A stretch of DNA of 64,000 nt from Paraferrimonas sp. SM1919 (lineage in GTDB: Bacteria > Pseudomonadota > Gammaproteobacteria > Enterobacterales > Shewanellaceae). This document shows positions 7,831 to 15,952 of this stretch, in pieces; position 1 is the stretch's first letter, and the number at the start of each line of letters is the position of its first letter. The position numbers and the translations under genes are program-made. The notes beneath the pieces were generated by a model. The model was not told the DNA's origin, made no database searches, and saw nothing but the letters and a program-made list of their open reading frames with translations. The stretch is taken from contig NZ_WINH01000009.1 in the NCBI RefSeq assembly GCF_010993985.1, positions 62,001 through 126,000 of the forward strand. Direction: 5' to 3'.

Positions 7831-9114
7831 TCACTTTCCTGATTTTAGATGACGCTGAATGCGCAAACGACGCTCTGCACTGAATTGATCATCCTTAGGT
7901 TTATCTGGATTATTAACTCTCGAGCGACGCTCTTTAAAAGCTGGCTTTGAATTTAACTTAGCTAAGAAAGCATCACGATTTTGAATTTCATAACCTGATT
8001 GCACAATGCGCTTTATTCTCTGGCCGATTAATTGCTCAACCTGCATAACGGTTAGTTCTTCTTCGCGATTCACAAAAGACACCGCAGAACCTCGTTGCCC
8101 AGCTCGACCGGTGCGACCAATACGATGAACGTAGTCCTCTGCCAGGAAAGGCATGTCATAGTTAACCACATGAGGCAGAGATTCAATATCCAAACCACGA
8201 GCGGCTACATCGGTTGCCACCATCACTCTTGCTTGGCCGGATTTAAATTCATCAAGCGCTCGACGACGAGCACTTTGGGCACGATCTCCATGGCAAAGTA
8301 CAGCCTTAATGCCATCTAGCTTAAGCTCTTTTACAATATTATTGGCGGTTTCTTTGTAGTTAACAAAAACCAATACCTGCTGCCAGTTCTTTCGACCAAT
8401 GAGCTCTGCGAGTAATTCGGTTTTACGATCCCCATCAACAGGATAAAGAACATGGGAAATGGTTGAGGCGGTGGTGTTAGCTCGTTCAACTTCAATTCGC
8501 TTTGGCTTCCTTAAAATATCAGCAGCCAGAGCATTAAGTTGCTTAGAAACGGTCGCAGAGAACATCATAATTTGCGGTGAGGAATTTACCTCCATCATGA
8601 TTGCACGCACTTTACTGATAAAACCCATATCCAAAATACGATCAGCTTCATCGAATACTAAATGACTAATATTTTCAATATTGAGATTTTCAAGCTCAAT
8701 GTGTTCCCATAAACGACCAGGGGTTGCAACCACAATGTCTGCACCATCGCTGAGTTTGCGTTCTTGGGATGACATCTTGACGCCTCCATAAACACTCACC
8801 ACCTTCAAATTGGTATATTTGACATAAGCACTGATATTGTCGGCAATTTGCGCAACTAACTCACGAGTAGGTGCCAAAATTAACGCCTTGGTCGTGTATG
8901 GGCTCGCTGGAGAATTATCTTTTAATAGGTGATTGATAATAGGAAGAGCGAAAGCGGCGGTCTTGCCTGTTCCAGTTTGAGCGGTGGCAAGGATATCCTG
9001 ACCTCGCTTGGCAACTGGCAATGCCTGTTGTTGAATTGGGGTTAATTTCTGATAACCACATTCTTCAAGCGCTTTGAGCAACTCCTCACTAAACCCTTGG
9101 GATGAAAATAGCAT
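7831..9114 (-). CDS. rhlE: DEAD-box ATP-dependent RNA helicase RhlE
   Basis: 427 residues. The motifs run in order: Q motif (F..LLKALEECGYQKLTPIQ), Walker A AQTGTGKT, PTRELVAQI, GGVKM, TPGRL, DEAD in VFDEADRILDMGF, SAT, then the C-terminal RecA domain with VATDVAARGLDIESL and HRIGRTGRAG. A short basic tail (KERRSRVNNPDKPKDD) follows. RhlE helicases remodel structured RNA, including ribosome assembly intermediates and the degradosome. The gene stands alone; about 220 bases separate it from the divergent lipoprotein gene. Start ATG at 9114, with AGGA 11 bases upstream. Confidence 0.92.
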   Translation of the reverse strand: MLFSSQGFSEELLKALEECGYQKLTPIQQQALPVAKRGQDILATAQTGTGKTAAFALPIINHLLKDNSPASPYTTKALILAPTRELVAQIADNISAYVKYTNLKVVSVYGGVKMSSQERKLSDGADIVVATPGRLWEHIELENLNIENISHLVFDEADRILDMGFISKVRAIMMEVNSSPQIMMFSATVSKQLNALAADILRKPKRIEVERANTTASTISHVLYPVDGDRKTELLAELIGRKNWQQVLVFVNYKETANNIVKELKLDGIKAVLCHGDRAQSARRRALDEFKSGQARVMVATDVAARGLDIESLPHVVNYDMPFLAEDYVHRIGRTGRAGQRGSAVSFVNREEELTVMQVEQLIGQRIKRIVQSGYEIQNRDAFLAKLNSKPAFKERRSRVNNPDKPKDDQFSAERRLRIQRHLKSGK

Positions 9115-9334
9115 AATATTAGTATTCCTAGTTATCAGGTGAAATATGGGTGGGCATCATAATCTAACTTGAGCAAAATTTCTCGTCATTATCGACAAAA
9201 CTGCACTTTTACTCATTAAAGATCCTATCGCTCACACCCATATAGTACAAATTAGCATTAAATTGGCCCATTTCCACATTGGAATTTTAATGGTTACAAG
9301 GCAAGTTAGATATGAATAATTAAAAGGATTGATT

Positions 9335-11977
9335 ATGTATAAATATAATAATAAATGGCTAAGGGGCTTTTTGCTAATGGCAACAGCCTCATTCGCTATG
9401 ACCGCTTGTAATGATGACAAAGAGACTGTCACCACTGTTCCAGTCGCCCCTCCCCCTGTAATTGAGGCTCCAGCACCTGACCGTACCTTTCCTCAAGGCG
9501 CAATTATGATTGAAGCGGGTGACGGTCTCACCACGCGACTCCAAGAAGCCTTAATTAATGCTCAAGCAGGTGATGTAATCGTTCTGCCAAAAGGCCGTCA
9601 CATGATTGACTCTACTCTCTCATTTGATGGTTCATCTGCGACAAATGTCTCTATTTTGGGTTATGGCATGGAGCAAACCATCCTTGATTTTAGCGGTTCA
9701 CAAGATGGTGATGGTATTTTTGTGCAAAACGCCAAAAATATTTTGATGGAAGATCTATCTGTTTATGAAGCCAATAACAACGGCATTAAGCTTAAAAACT
9801 CCAATGGCATCATATTACGTAGAGTTGGGGCTGTCTGGGAAGGTGAACTCAATCAAGGTAATGGTGCCTATGGTTTATACCCTGTAGAATGTGAAAACAT
9901 TCTTATTGAAGACAGTTATTCCCGCGGCAGTGCTGATGCTGGTATTTACGTAGGCCAATCGAAATATATTGTGGTGCGTCGTAACCTAGCCCTAGAAAAC
10001 GTTGCAGGTATTGAAATTGAAAACTCAATGTACGCTGATGTTTATGATAACGTTGCGCGTGGTAACACCGGTGGTATTTTAGTATTCGACTTACCCATTG
10101 GTAATCATAGATACGGCTCGAGTGTGCGTATCTTTAATAATATTGTCGATGCTAATAACACCCATAACTTTGCAAATGCTTCAGCGAATCCAGCCGGTGT
10201 TCATATCGTCCCTCCTGGCACCGGTATGATTATTCTCTCCACTCGTGATGTTGAGATCTTCAATAACACCATCACCAATCATGATTCAATGGCTATTGCC
10301 ATCTCAAGCTTTTTTATTGCTGAGCAAGATAAGTTAGAGCCTGACTTACTGCCTTTCGTTGAGCAATATACGCCTATTATGGTGGATGGATGGCGCCCAA
10401 TTCCGCGCAACATTCATATTCATCACAATACAATTGAACGCTCAGGTCTAAGCCCTAACGGTAAATTAATTGAAGATATCATCCTTGCCTATCTTGCTCT
10501 AAGAAAGGATTTTCCTGATATTTTATACGACGGTATTGGTCCTTTAATTGCCAATAGTGGTGGCCTATTGCCTCTCGGTGAAGCGCCCTTTGCAGAGGAT
10601 GGTAGTGACAATATCTGTGTGAATAACAATGGCACAGCATCTATTGGACAATTATTTAAAACCGGTTTAGATCTTGCAAATCCAGATACCCTGTTGGAAA
10701 AGCCCGCAGAAGGTACTGAGAATACTTTACTATTTTGTAGTCAACCACCGCTACCAACCCATGCAGTGACGTTTGCTGGTGAGCAATTCGGCTGTAATAT
10801 CGATGATGATTTTGCCGGCTGTGACAGTCCCACGATTGTTGAAAATGAAGGTGGCATTGGCTTTGGTACTGGTGGTCTAAGTGGCGATGGTGACCTTAGC
10901 TTATGTAGTGCTGGTGAAGGCGCGAACTGGACTGCGCTGTTAGGGGCAAACTGTCCTAAGCTGTCTGACTACAATCTTTTTGTAGACCCTAGTGACCCAA
11001 CTAAAAACGCCAATTCGGGTGGTTTAGCGTATGATTTGAATACCCAATTATTCACTGACTATGCCAGTAAATATCGTTATGTATTTATCCCTGAAGGTGA
11101 AAGTGCTGAGTTTAATGCTACTGAAGTCTTTAACTTCCCTGTCGGCACGGTGATCACTAAAACTTTTGCAATGCCAGCTAATACCGCTAATCGTGGTATC
11201 GCTAATGAAAGCCTGATTGAGACACGACTGCTTATCCGCCGCGTTGATGGTTGGGCGGCGTTACCTTATGTTTGGAATGCAGAAAAAACCGATGCGGTAC
11301 TGACTAAAGCCGGTGCTTCGCAAAATATGATGATCAGTCATAACGGTCAAGATTATGATTTCAATTATAAAGTACCTAACATTAATGATTGTAAGCAATG
11401 TCATCAATTTAAAGCAGATGCAAACTCTGCTGCAGAGTTCTTGCCTATTGGTCCTAAAGCTCGCAACCTTAACAAGGACTTTGATCATGGTGCCGGTGCT
11501 ATCAATCAACTTACTGCGTGGGCTCAAGCGGGTATCTTAGTTAACTTACCAGAACTTAGCAGTGTCGACAGCGTACCAAGTTTCAATGATACAGATGCCG
11601 CAGCGATTGCAACCATGTCCGATACGGATCTAATGGCCAATGCTAAAGCATACTTAGACATTAACTGTGCCCATTGTCATCGCCCAGAGGGTAATGCTTC
11701 AAATACTGGTTTAAAACTAGAATATGGACGCAGTTACGCATCCGATCCTTTCGGTCATGGTACTTGTAAATCGCCGGTCGCCTACGGGGGCGGTAATCTA
11801 AGTTATGATACTGTACCTGGTGATGCGGATAACTCTATTATGCATTATCGAATGGCTTCGACTGATCCAGGTGATCGAATGCCAGAGATCGGGCGCTCGT
11901 TGGCCCACCTTGAGGGTGTGGCACTGATAAAAGAGTGGATCAATCGCTTACCAGCAGCAGACTGTTCACCTCAGTAA
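9335..11977 (+). CDS. lipoprotein: parallel beta-helix domain fused to SO2930-type diheme cytochrome c
   Basis: 880 residues from the ATG at 9335 (AAAGGA at 9323-9328; an in-frame TTG at 9329 is unlikely). A lipoprotein signal ends in MTAC. Residues about 50-390 form a right-handed beta-helix, with periodic short strands such as NILMEDLSVYEANNNGIKL and DVEIFNNTITNHD. A linker rich in Gly and Asp follows. From about residue 540 the protein matches the SO2930 family of diheme c-type cytochromes, with heme sites CKQCH and CAHCH. In other bacteria, such as Shewanella, the two parts are encoded by neighbouring genes; here they are one protein. The function is unknown. Cell-surface or periplasmic electron transfer tied to polysaccharide-like binding is inference. 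Confidence 0.85.
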   Translation: MYKYNNKWLRGFLLMATASFAMTACNDDKETVTTVPVAPPPVIEAPAPDRTFPQGAIMIEAGDGLTTRLQEALINAQAGDVIVLPKGRHMIDSTLSFDGSSATNVSILGYGMEQTILDFSGSQDGDGIFVQNAKNILMEDLSVYEANNNGIKLKNSNGIILRRVGAVWEGELNQGNGAYGLYPVECENILIEDSYSRGSADAGIYVGQSKYIVVRRNLALENVAGIEIENSMYADVYDNVARGNTGGILVFDLPIGNHRYGSSVRIFNNIVDANNTHNFANASANPAGVHIVPPGTGMIILSTRDVEIFNNTITNHDSMAIAISSFFIAEQDKLEPDLLPFVEQYTPIMVDGWRPIPRNIHIHHNTIERSGLSPNGKLIEDIILAYLALRKDFPDILYDGIGPLIANSGGLLPLGEAPFAEDGSDNICVNNNGTASIGQLFKTGLDLANPDTLLEKPAEGTENTLLFCSQPPLPTHAVTFAGEQFGCNIDDDFAGCDSPTIVENEGGIGFGTGGLSGDGDLSLCSAGEGANWTALLGANCPKLSDYNLFVDPSDPTKNANSGGLAYDLNTQLFTDYASKYRYVFIPEGESAEFNATEVFNFPVGTVITKTFAMPANTANRGIANESLIETRLLIRRVDGWAALPYVWNAEKTDAVLTKAGASQNMMISHNGQDYDFNYKVPNINDCKQCHQFKADANSAAEFLPIGPKARNLNKDFDHGAGAINQLTAWAQAGILVNLPELSSVDSVPSFNDTDAAAIATMSDTDLMANAKAYLDINCAHCHRPEGNASNTGLKLEYGRSYASDPFGHGTCKSPVAYGGGNLSYDTVPGDADNSIMHYRMASTDPGDRMPEIGRSLAHLEGVALIKEWINRLPAADCSPQ

Positions 11978-11994
11978 ATTAACTTTTAACGTTT

Positions 11995-12019
11995 AAGGCC
12001 GCATTTTGCGGCCTTTTTT
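11995..12019 (+). terminator. intrinsic terminator between the two cytochrome genes
   Basis: AAGGCCGC and GCGGCCTT form the stem around a five-base loop, followed by a T-run. The run is directly followed by GGAG, the ribosome binding site of the next gene. The hairpin may therefore limit read-through into the second cytochrome gene. Confidence 0.85.
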
Positions 12020-12028
12020 GGAGTACCA

Positions 12029-13204
12029 ATGAGAGTCTTACTTAGTTGGCTCATTCTGGCCATATTGAGCGCCTGTGATTCAACCACAGGACCTTTAGAA
12101 AATACTAATGTCCAAGCAGAACAAAGCATCACTGACATCCCTGTCACTGAAGATAACTTGCAAGACAATAATCCACAGTGTCAAATCAATGCTCAACAGA
12201 TCCAGTGGCAAACTCTAGCGACTCAAAATTGCCAATACTTATCAAGTTATGGTCTTTTTAGTGACCCACAAAACCCTACCAGTGCAGCCAATAATGGCAT
12301 CGCCTATGAATTAAACAGTGCACTTTTCTCAGACTATGCGAGTAAATATCGCTTTATTTTCTTGCCTCAAGGTGAGCAAATGACATTAGCTTGGCCAACC
12401 ATGTCCTTTCCTATTGGCACTGTGCTCAGCAAGACTTTTGCTATGCCAACTGATAGTCAGCTTACTGGCTTTAGCAATGAGCGCTTACTTGAAACGCGGT
12501 TGTTAATTTTGAGGGAAGATGGTTGGCATGGGTTAACCTATCAGTGGCAAGGTCAACAAGCGCAAAGATTGCAAGTTGGTGCTAGGATTGCGATTGAATT
12601 AAACCATCAAGATCAGCTTCTCAGATTCGATTACCAGATCCCATCAGAAATTGATTGCATCACCTGTCATCAACAATTCAGAGATGGGCAACTCGCTAGC
12701 CACCCTATCGGCCCCAAGCCAAGGCTATTAAATCGTGCGGCAACGACAAGTAATAATTTGAATCAACTTCACTACTGGCAACAGCAGGGATACTTACGCC
12801 CCTACGATAAAACCATTACCATTGAACCCATGGCCATGTTAGGCAACAACGTTAACCTTGAATTACAAGCTAGGGGCTATCTCGACATTAACTGTGGCCA
12901 TTGTCACCAAGCCAACGGCAGCGGAAGTGTCTCTGGTTTGAGGCTAACATTTGCAACCGATCCCCACAGTCATCAATATGGTATTTGTAAGCAACCGCCA
13001 GGTTGGGATGGGGGCCCCTTAGGCTTGGATTTTGATATCGTACCTGCAAACGCGGACAGATCGATAATTCCCTATCGCATGCAATTAACAGATGCAAAAG
13101 ACAAAATGCCTGCATTAGGAAGGCAAGTCGAAGATACAGAGGGGGTACAATTGATCAAACAATGGATTAATTCATTAGATCCAAGTTTAGGGAATTGCTA
13201 TTAA
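12029..13204 (+). CDS. SO2930-family diheme cytochrome c lipoprotein (stand-alone paralogue)
   Basis: 391 residues. The signal peptide ends in a lipobox LSAC (Cys16). The protein is collinear with the C-terminal half of the preceding gene product: SYGLFSDPQNPTSAANNGIAY, LFSDYASKYRFIFLPQGE, FPIGTVLSKTFAMP, then heme sites CITCH and CGHCH, and a final KMPALGRQ with EGVQLIKQWI. It therefore arose by duplication or is the ancestral unfused version. The GGAG at 12020-12023 serves the ATG at 12029. The stop overlaps the stop of the converging AraC gene by three bases. The redox partner is unknown. Confidence 0.85.
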   Translation: MRVLLSWLILAILSACDSTTGPLENTNVQAEQSITDIPVTEDNLQDNNPQCQINAQQIQWQTLATQNCQYLSSYGLFSDPQNPTSAANNGIAYELNSALFSDYASKYRFIFLPQGEQMTLAWPTMSFPIGTVLSKTFAMPTDSQLTGFSNERLLETRLLILREDGWHGLTYQWQGQQAQRLQVGARIAIELNHQDQLLRFDYQIPSEIDCITCHQQFRDGQLASHPIGPKPRLLNRAATTSNNLNQLHYWQQQGYLRPYDKTITIEPMAMLGNNVNLELQARGYLDINCGHCHQANGSGSVSGLRLTFATDPHSHQYGICKQPPGWDGGPLGLDFDIVPANADRSIIPYRMQLTDAKDKMPALGRQVEDTEGVQLIKQWINSLDPSLGNCY

Positions 13205-14109
13205 GTTATCTTGTTGCAGCTGTTTAAAAAGTCACTGATCCTTTGCTGATGCCACCTTTTAAAACAGTGATGTAAATTACTAGGATCACTCAGCCCTAGC
13301 TGCTCAGCGATTTGTATCATCGATAGCTCAGTTGTTAACAACAACTTTTTTGCTTGTGATGATCTGATTTGATCCCAGATTTGTCGATAGCTGGTATCGC
13401 ATTGAGCCAACCGCCGCTTTAACGTTCGCACACTCATATTGAGCTTCTGCGCCAGTTGTTCAACCCCTAAGGCCATGGGTAGATTTTCAGCCATCAAACT
13501 ATAGATTTTCTCGCACAAACTATGCTGTTGTAAATGTGGAGAAAAATATTCTAAATCACTGTGTTGGTTGGCCAAACTTTGTATTTTGCACAGAGGCATC
13601 GTTAAGGATAAAGTATGAATATTGACCGTTAATGGTTGCTGCACTCCTCGTTGCTTTAAGAAGTTACCCAAGTGACGTTGGTGAAATTGCAACAGCCACA
13701 AAGCAAGATGACGCCGACTATTATCCTCAATAAACTGTACCGTTACGTGGTCTTCGCCAGTCATTACATAAATATCAACTAAACCAAAACTCAGTCGATA
13801 TTCATCATTTAAGCTCTGCAGTAAAGCCTGAATATCATCTCTAGCAATGGGCTTTCGGGGAAGATAATAGTGGTGAAGCTGCCACGATAGATGATCATAA
13901 TGCATAAGTTGCAAGAACACCGGCTCAACCAAATAAGCTGGAATAAAGCGGCAATACTCGATGAAGGAAACTTGATTTGTGAACTTGTCACTAAACCGAT
14001 ACCAAGACTCTCCATTTAAATGTTGAGCCAAGCTCTCAAGCAATGGCTTGAGTAACTGGCAACTCAGAAGTTGGTCACCGATTAATGTCTGGGAGAAGTA
14101 TTGATTCAT
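13201..14109 (-). CDS. AraC-family transcriptional regulator
   Basis: 302 residues. The N-terminal two thirds are a ligand-binding domain of the Arabinose_bd type (EYCRFIPAYLVEPVFLQ). The C-terminal part holds the two helix-turn-helix units: VEQLAQKLNMSVRTLKRRLAQ and MIQIAEQLGLSDPSNLHHCFKRW. The target is not known. It converges on the cytochrome genes and could regulate them, but no site supports this. No good ribosome binding site is seen before the ATG at 14109. The upstream region carries a long A/T-rich inverted repeat (14112-14145). Confidence 0.85.
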   Translation of the reverse strand: MNQYFSQTLIGDQLLSCQLLKPLLESLAQHLNGESWYRFSDKFTNQVSFIEYCRFIPAYLVEPVFLQLMHYDHLSWQLHHYYLPRKPIARDDIQALLQSLNDEYRLSFGLVDIYVMTGEDHVTVQFIEDNSRRHLALWLLQFHQRHLGNFLKQRGVQQPLTVNIHTLSLTMPLCKIQSLANQHSDLEYFSPHLQQHSLCEKIYSLMAENLPMALGVEQLAQKLNMSVRTLKRRLAQCDTSYRQIWDQIRSSQAKKLLLTTELSMIQIAEQLGLSDPSNLHHCFKRWHQQRISDFLNSCNKIT

Positions 14110-14111
14110 CG

Positions 14112-14145
14112 TATGCTTTTATTATTTTTTTATAAAAAAAGCATA
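14112..14145. repeat. inverted repeat upstream of the AraC gene
   Basis: The arms TATGCTTTT (14112-14120) and AAAAAGCATA (14136-14145) face each other over an A/T-rich centre, directly before the AraC start. It could be an autoregulatory operator or an mRNA hairpin that hides the start. Confidence 0.45.
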
Positions 14146-14183
14146 GGATCTGTTTGTAAGCAATGATGCTTATCAATAGCAAC

Positions 14184-14209
14184 AAAAAAACCGCCCGTAG
14201 GCGGTTTTT
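14184..14209 (-). terminator. intrinsic terminator of rplY
   Basis: On the minus strand AAAACCGCC and GGCGGTTTT pair around a four-base loop and are followed by seven T. It lies just after the L25 stop. Confidence 0.9.
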
Positions 14210-14225
14210 AGTTCACACTTAACAA

Positions 14226-14513
14226 TTAAGCGTAAACGAAGTCTAAGTGAACTAGCTTAGGCTTGAAAGAGTGACGTTGAACGTCTTGTACTTTAACAGT
14301 GATATCTTGACCATCTAGCTTGATAGTTAGAGTTTCAGTGAAGAACTCTTGCTTCTCTTGCGCGTGGTAAGCAGCATCGTGTGCTAAAGTAATGCTTACA
14401 GGCTCTTTACCTTTACCGTAGATAACAGCAGGTAGTTGTTCAGCGTGACGTAGGCGGCGGCTCGCACCCTTCCCGATAACTTCACGTTTAGTAGCTTCTA
14501 AAACGATAGACAT
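14226..14513 (-). CDS. rplY: 50S ribosomal protein L25
   Basis: 95 residues, the short form found in Enterobacteria and relatives, without the CTC extension. The sequence MSIVLEATKREVIGKGASRR is typical, as are LPAVIYGKG and VKVQDVQRHSFKPKLVHLDF. L25 binds loop E of 5S rRNA in the central protuberance. The start is the ATG at 14513, preceded by AGAGAGAA; an upstream in-frame start at 14549 is rejected because it would add an unrelated extension. The leader holds two competing hairpins (14543-14571). Confidence 0.95.
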   Translation of the reverse strand: MSIVLEATKREVIGKGASRRLRHAEQLPAVIYGKGKEPVSITLAHDAAYHAQEKQEFFTETLTIKLDGQDITVKVQDVQRHSFKPKLVHLDFVYA

Positions 14514-14530
14514 AATAAATTCTCTCTTTA

Positions 14531-14571
14531 AATAAATAAAAACTCGCAACTTTTGCGACCAAAGCTGCGAG
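14531..14571 (-). promoter_or_regulatory. possible attenuator in the rplY leader
   Basis: On the minus strand, TCGCAA and TTGCGA (14558-14544) form a terminator-like hairpin followed by GTTTTTATTT. The same 3' arm can instead pair with CTCGCA at 14571-14566. The two structures exclude each other. L25 leaders are known autoregulatory elements in gammaproteobacteria, but I cannot confirm that this one matches them. Confidence 0.4.
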
Positions 14572-14656
14572 GGCGACGAAGTCTAACACAGAGGAGTTTA
14601 TTGTTTCAAGTTAAGCTGACGGTTAATTACCACAAATGCCGGTAACTTTGCATAAC

Positions 14657-15856
14657 CTATAAAGCAAACTTGTCATAGATATCCGGACGATAAGACAAGC
14701 TTCCGCCTTCAGCCCAAGTGGTAAAATAATCGATATAAACAGGCAGCGGTTGTTGCAGTTTATGCCAACTCTCTTCCTTGGTGGGTTTATCTTTGGTTAA
14801 GATTTGCCAACGTTGCTGACTGATGGCGTAATCTGACACAATTTTTTCAGCTAATAAAAGCGCCTTTTCAACCCGAATACAGCCGTGGGAAATGGCCCTT
14901 TCTGATTTTTTAAAATCATGTTTAAAAGGTGTATCATGCAAGTAGATATCATCTTGATTAGCCATATAAAACTTAACTTTACCAAGGGAGTTGAACTCAC
15001 CTGGGCGCTGACGCAAGAAGATATTATGGGCAACATTTTCGAGATCAATATCTTGGTAAGAAAATATCTGTCCTTGCAAATTAAAAAACTCAAATCCCTG
15101 CTTAAGCATCGATTCAGGCTTTACTCTTACCTTTTCAACCAAACTAGGTTCCATCGATTTAGGCACATTCCAGAAAGGATTGACAATAATCGATTTCAAC
15201 GTTTCACGCATGACTGGAGTTTGATGAACTTTAGAACCCGCAACAATGTTCGTAGTGAAGACGACTTTTCCCGCTTGCACCATACGCAACTTATATTCCG
15301 GGATGTTTACCAAGATATAATCTTCATCTTGATGTGATGATAGATATTGTAACCTTTTGAAGCTATGGGCCAATGACCAAGCTCGTTGTGTTGGTGAGAC
15401 ATTTATCCAATCCAAAGTGGCCAACGTTAATTTACCCGAAGGCAAAATATTATGACGCTTCTGAAACCGCTTTAGGGCAATCATTAAATTCGCATCATAA
15501 ATCAGTGTGCCATCGTTCTTGTCAAGGTCGCCCAAAATTTGTAAGCGTCGCTTAATCACCCCAATAATGGCATGCTTATCCCCTAACACTAATGATTTGT
15601 TGAGCGAGATTTTAGACCAAGAATGATGCCTCAAACCATCGAGTCTGGCCAAGTGATGAGTAAAAACGTCAATGTTAACGGCTTCCTCAGAAAAGCCTGG
15701 TACTAATAAATGGTTCGAGCCCTTAGCCATAAGCGCTTTATCAACAAAATAATCAGTATATAACTCGCTTATCTCTTCATCTGTTAATTGTTGCTGAGCA
15801 AACAACGGCATTTGCAGAATACAAATTACTGCCCCTAACAGCCTTAACAACTTCAC
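14657..15856 (-). CDS. L,D-transpeptidase with peptidoglycan-binding domain (YcbB/LdtD-like, short form)
   Basis: 399 residues from the GTG at 15856, which has a strong GGAAGGG upstream. A signal peptide (VKLLRLLGAVICILQMPLFA) directs it to the periplasm. Residues about 110-170 form a peptidoglycan-binding type 1 domain (IKRRLQILGDL...MIALKRFQKRHNIL). The YkuD catalytic domain shows IYLHDTPFKHDF and SHGCIRVEKA, with His and Cys of the active site. The family makes 3-3 cross-links or attaches proteins to peptidoglycan. It is shorter than E. coli LdtD (about 615 residues), lacking much of the N-terminal region. Confidence 0.85.
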   Translation of the reverse strand: MKLLRLLGAVICILQMPLFAQQQLTDEEISELYTDYFVDKALMAKGSNHLLVPGFSEEAVNIDVFTHHLARLDGLRHHSWSKISLNKSLVLGDKHAIIGVIKRRLQILGDLDKNDGTLIYDANLMIALKRFQKRHNILPSGKLTLATLDWINVSPTQRAWSLAHSFKRLQYLSSHQDEDYILVNIPEYKLRMVQAGKVVFTTNIVAGSKVHQTPVMRETLKSIIVNPFWNVPKSMEPSLVEKVRVKPESMLKQGFEFFNLQGQIFSYQDIDLENVAHNIFLRQRPGEFNSLGKVKFYMANQDDIYLHDTPFKHDFKKSERAISHGCIRVEKALLLAEKIVSDYAISQQRWQILTKDKPTKEESWHKLQQPLPVYIDYFTTWAEGGSLSYRPDIYDKFAL

Positions 15857-15916
15857 GGCATCCCTTCCAACTAAAACTAGATATAATATCCTAAACGACC
15901 ATTTTACTCTTAAGAT

Positions 15917-15945
15917 AAAAAAAAAAGCCACCTAAAAGGTGGCTT
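15917..15945 (-). terminator. intrinsic terminator of the LysA-like gene
   Basis: On the minus strand AAGCCACC and GGTGGCTT pair and are followed by ten T. It lies between the decarboxylase stop and the transpeptidase start, so the two genes are likely separate units. Confidence 0.9.
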
Positions 15946-15952
15946 ATTATTT

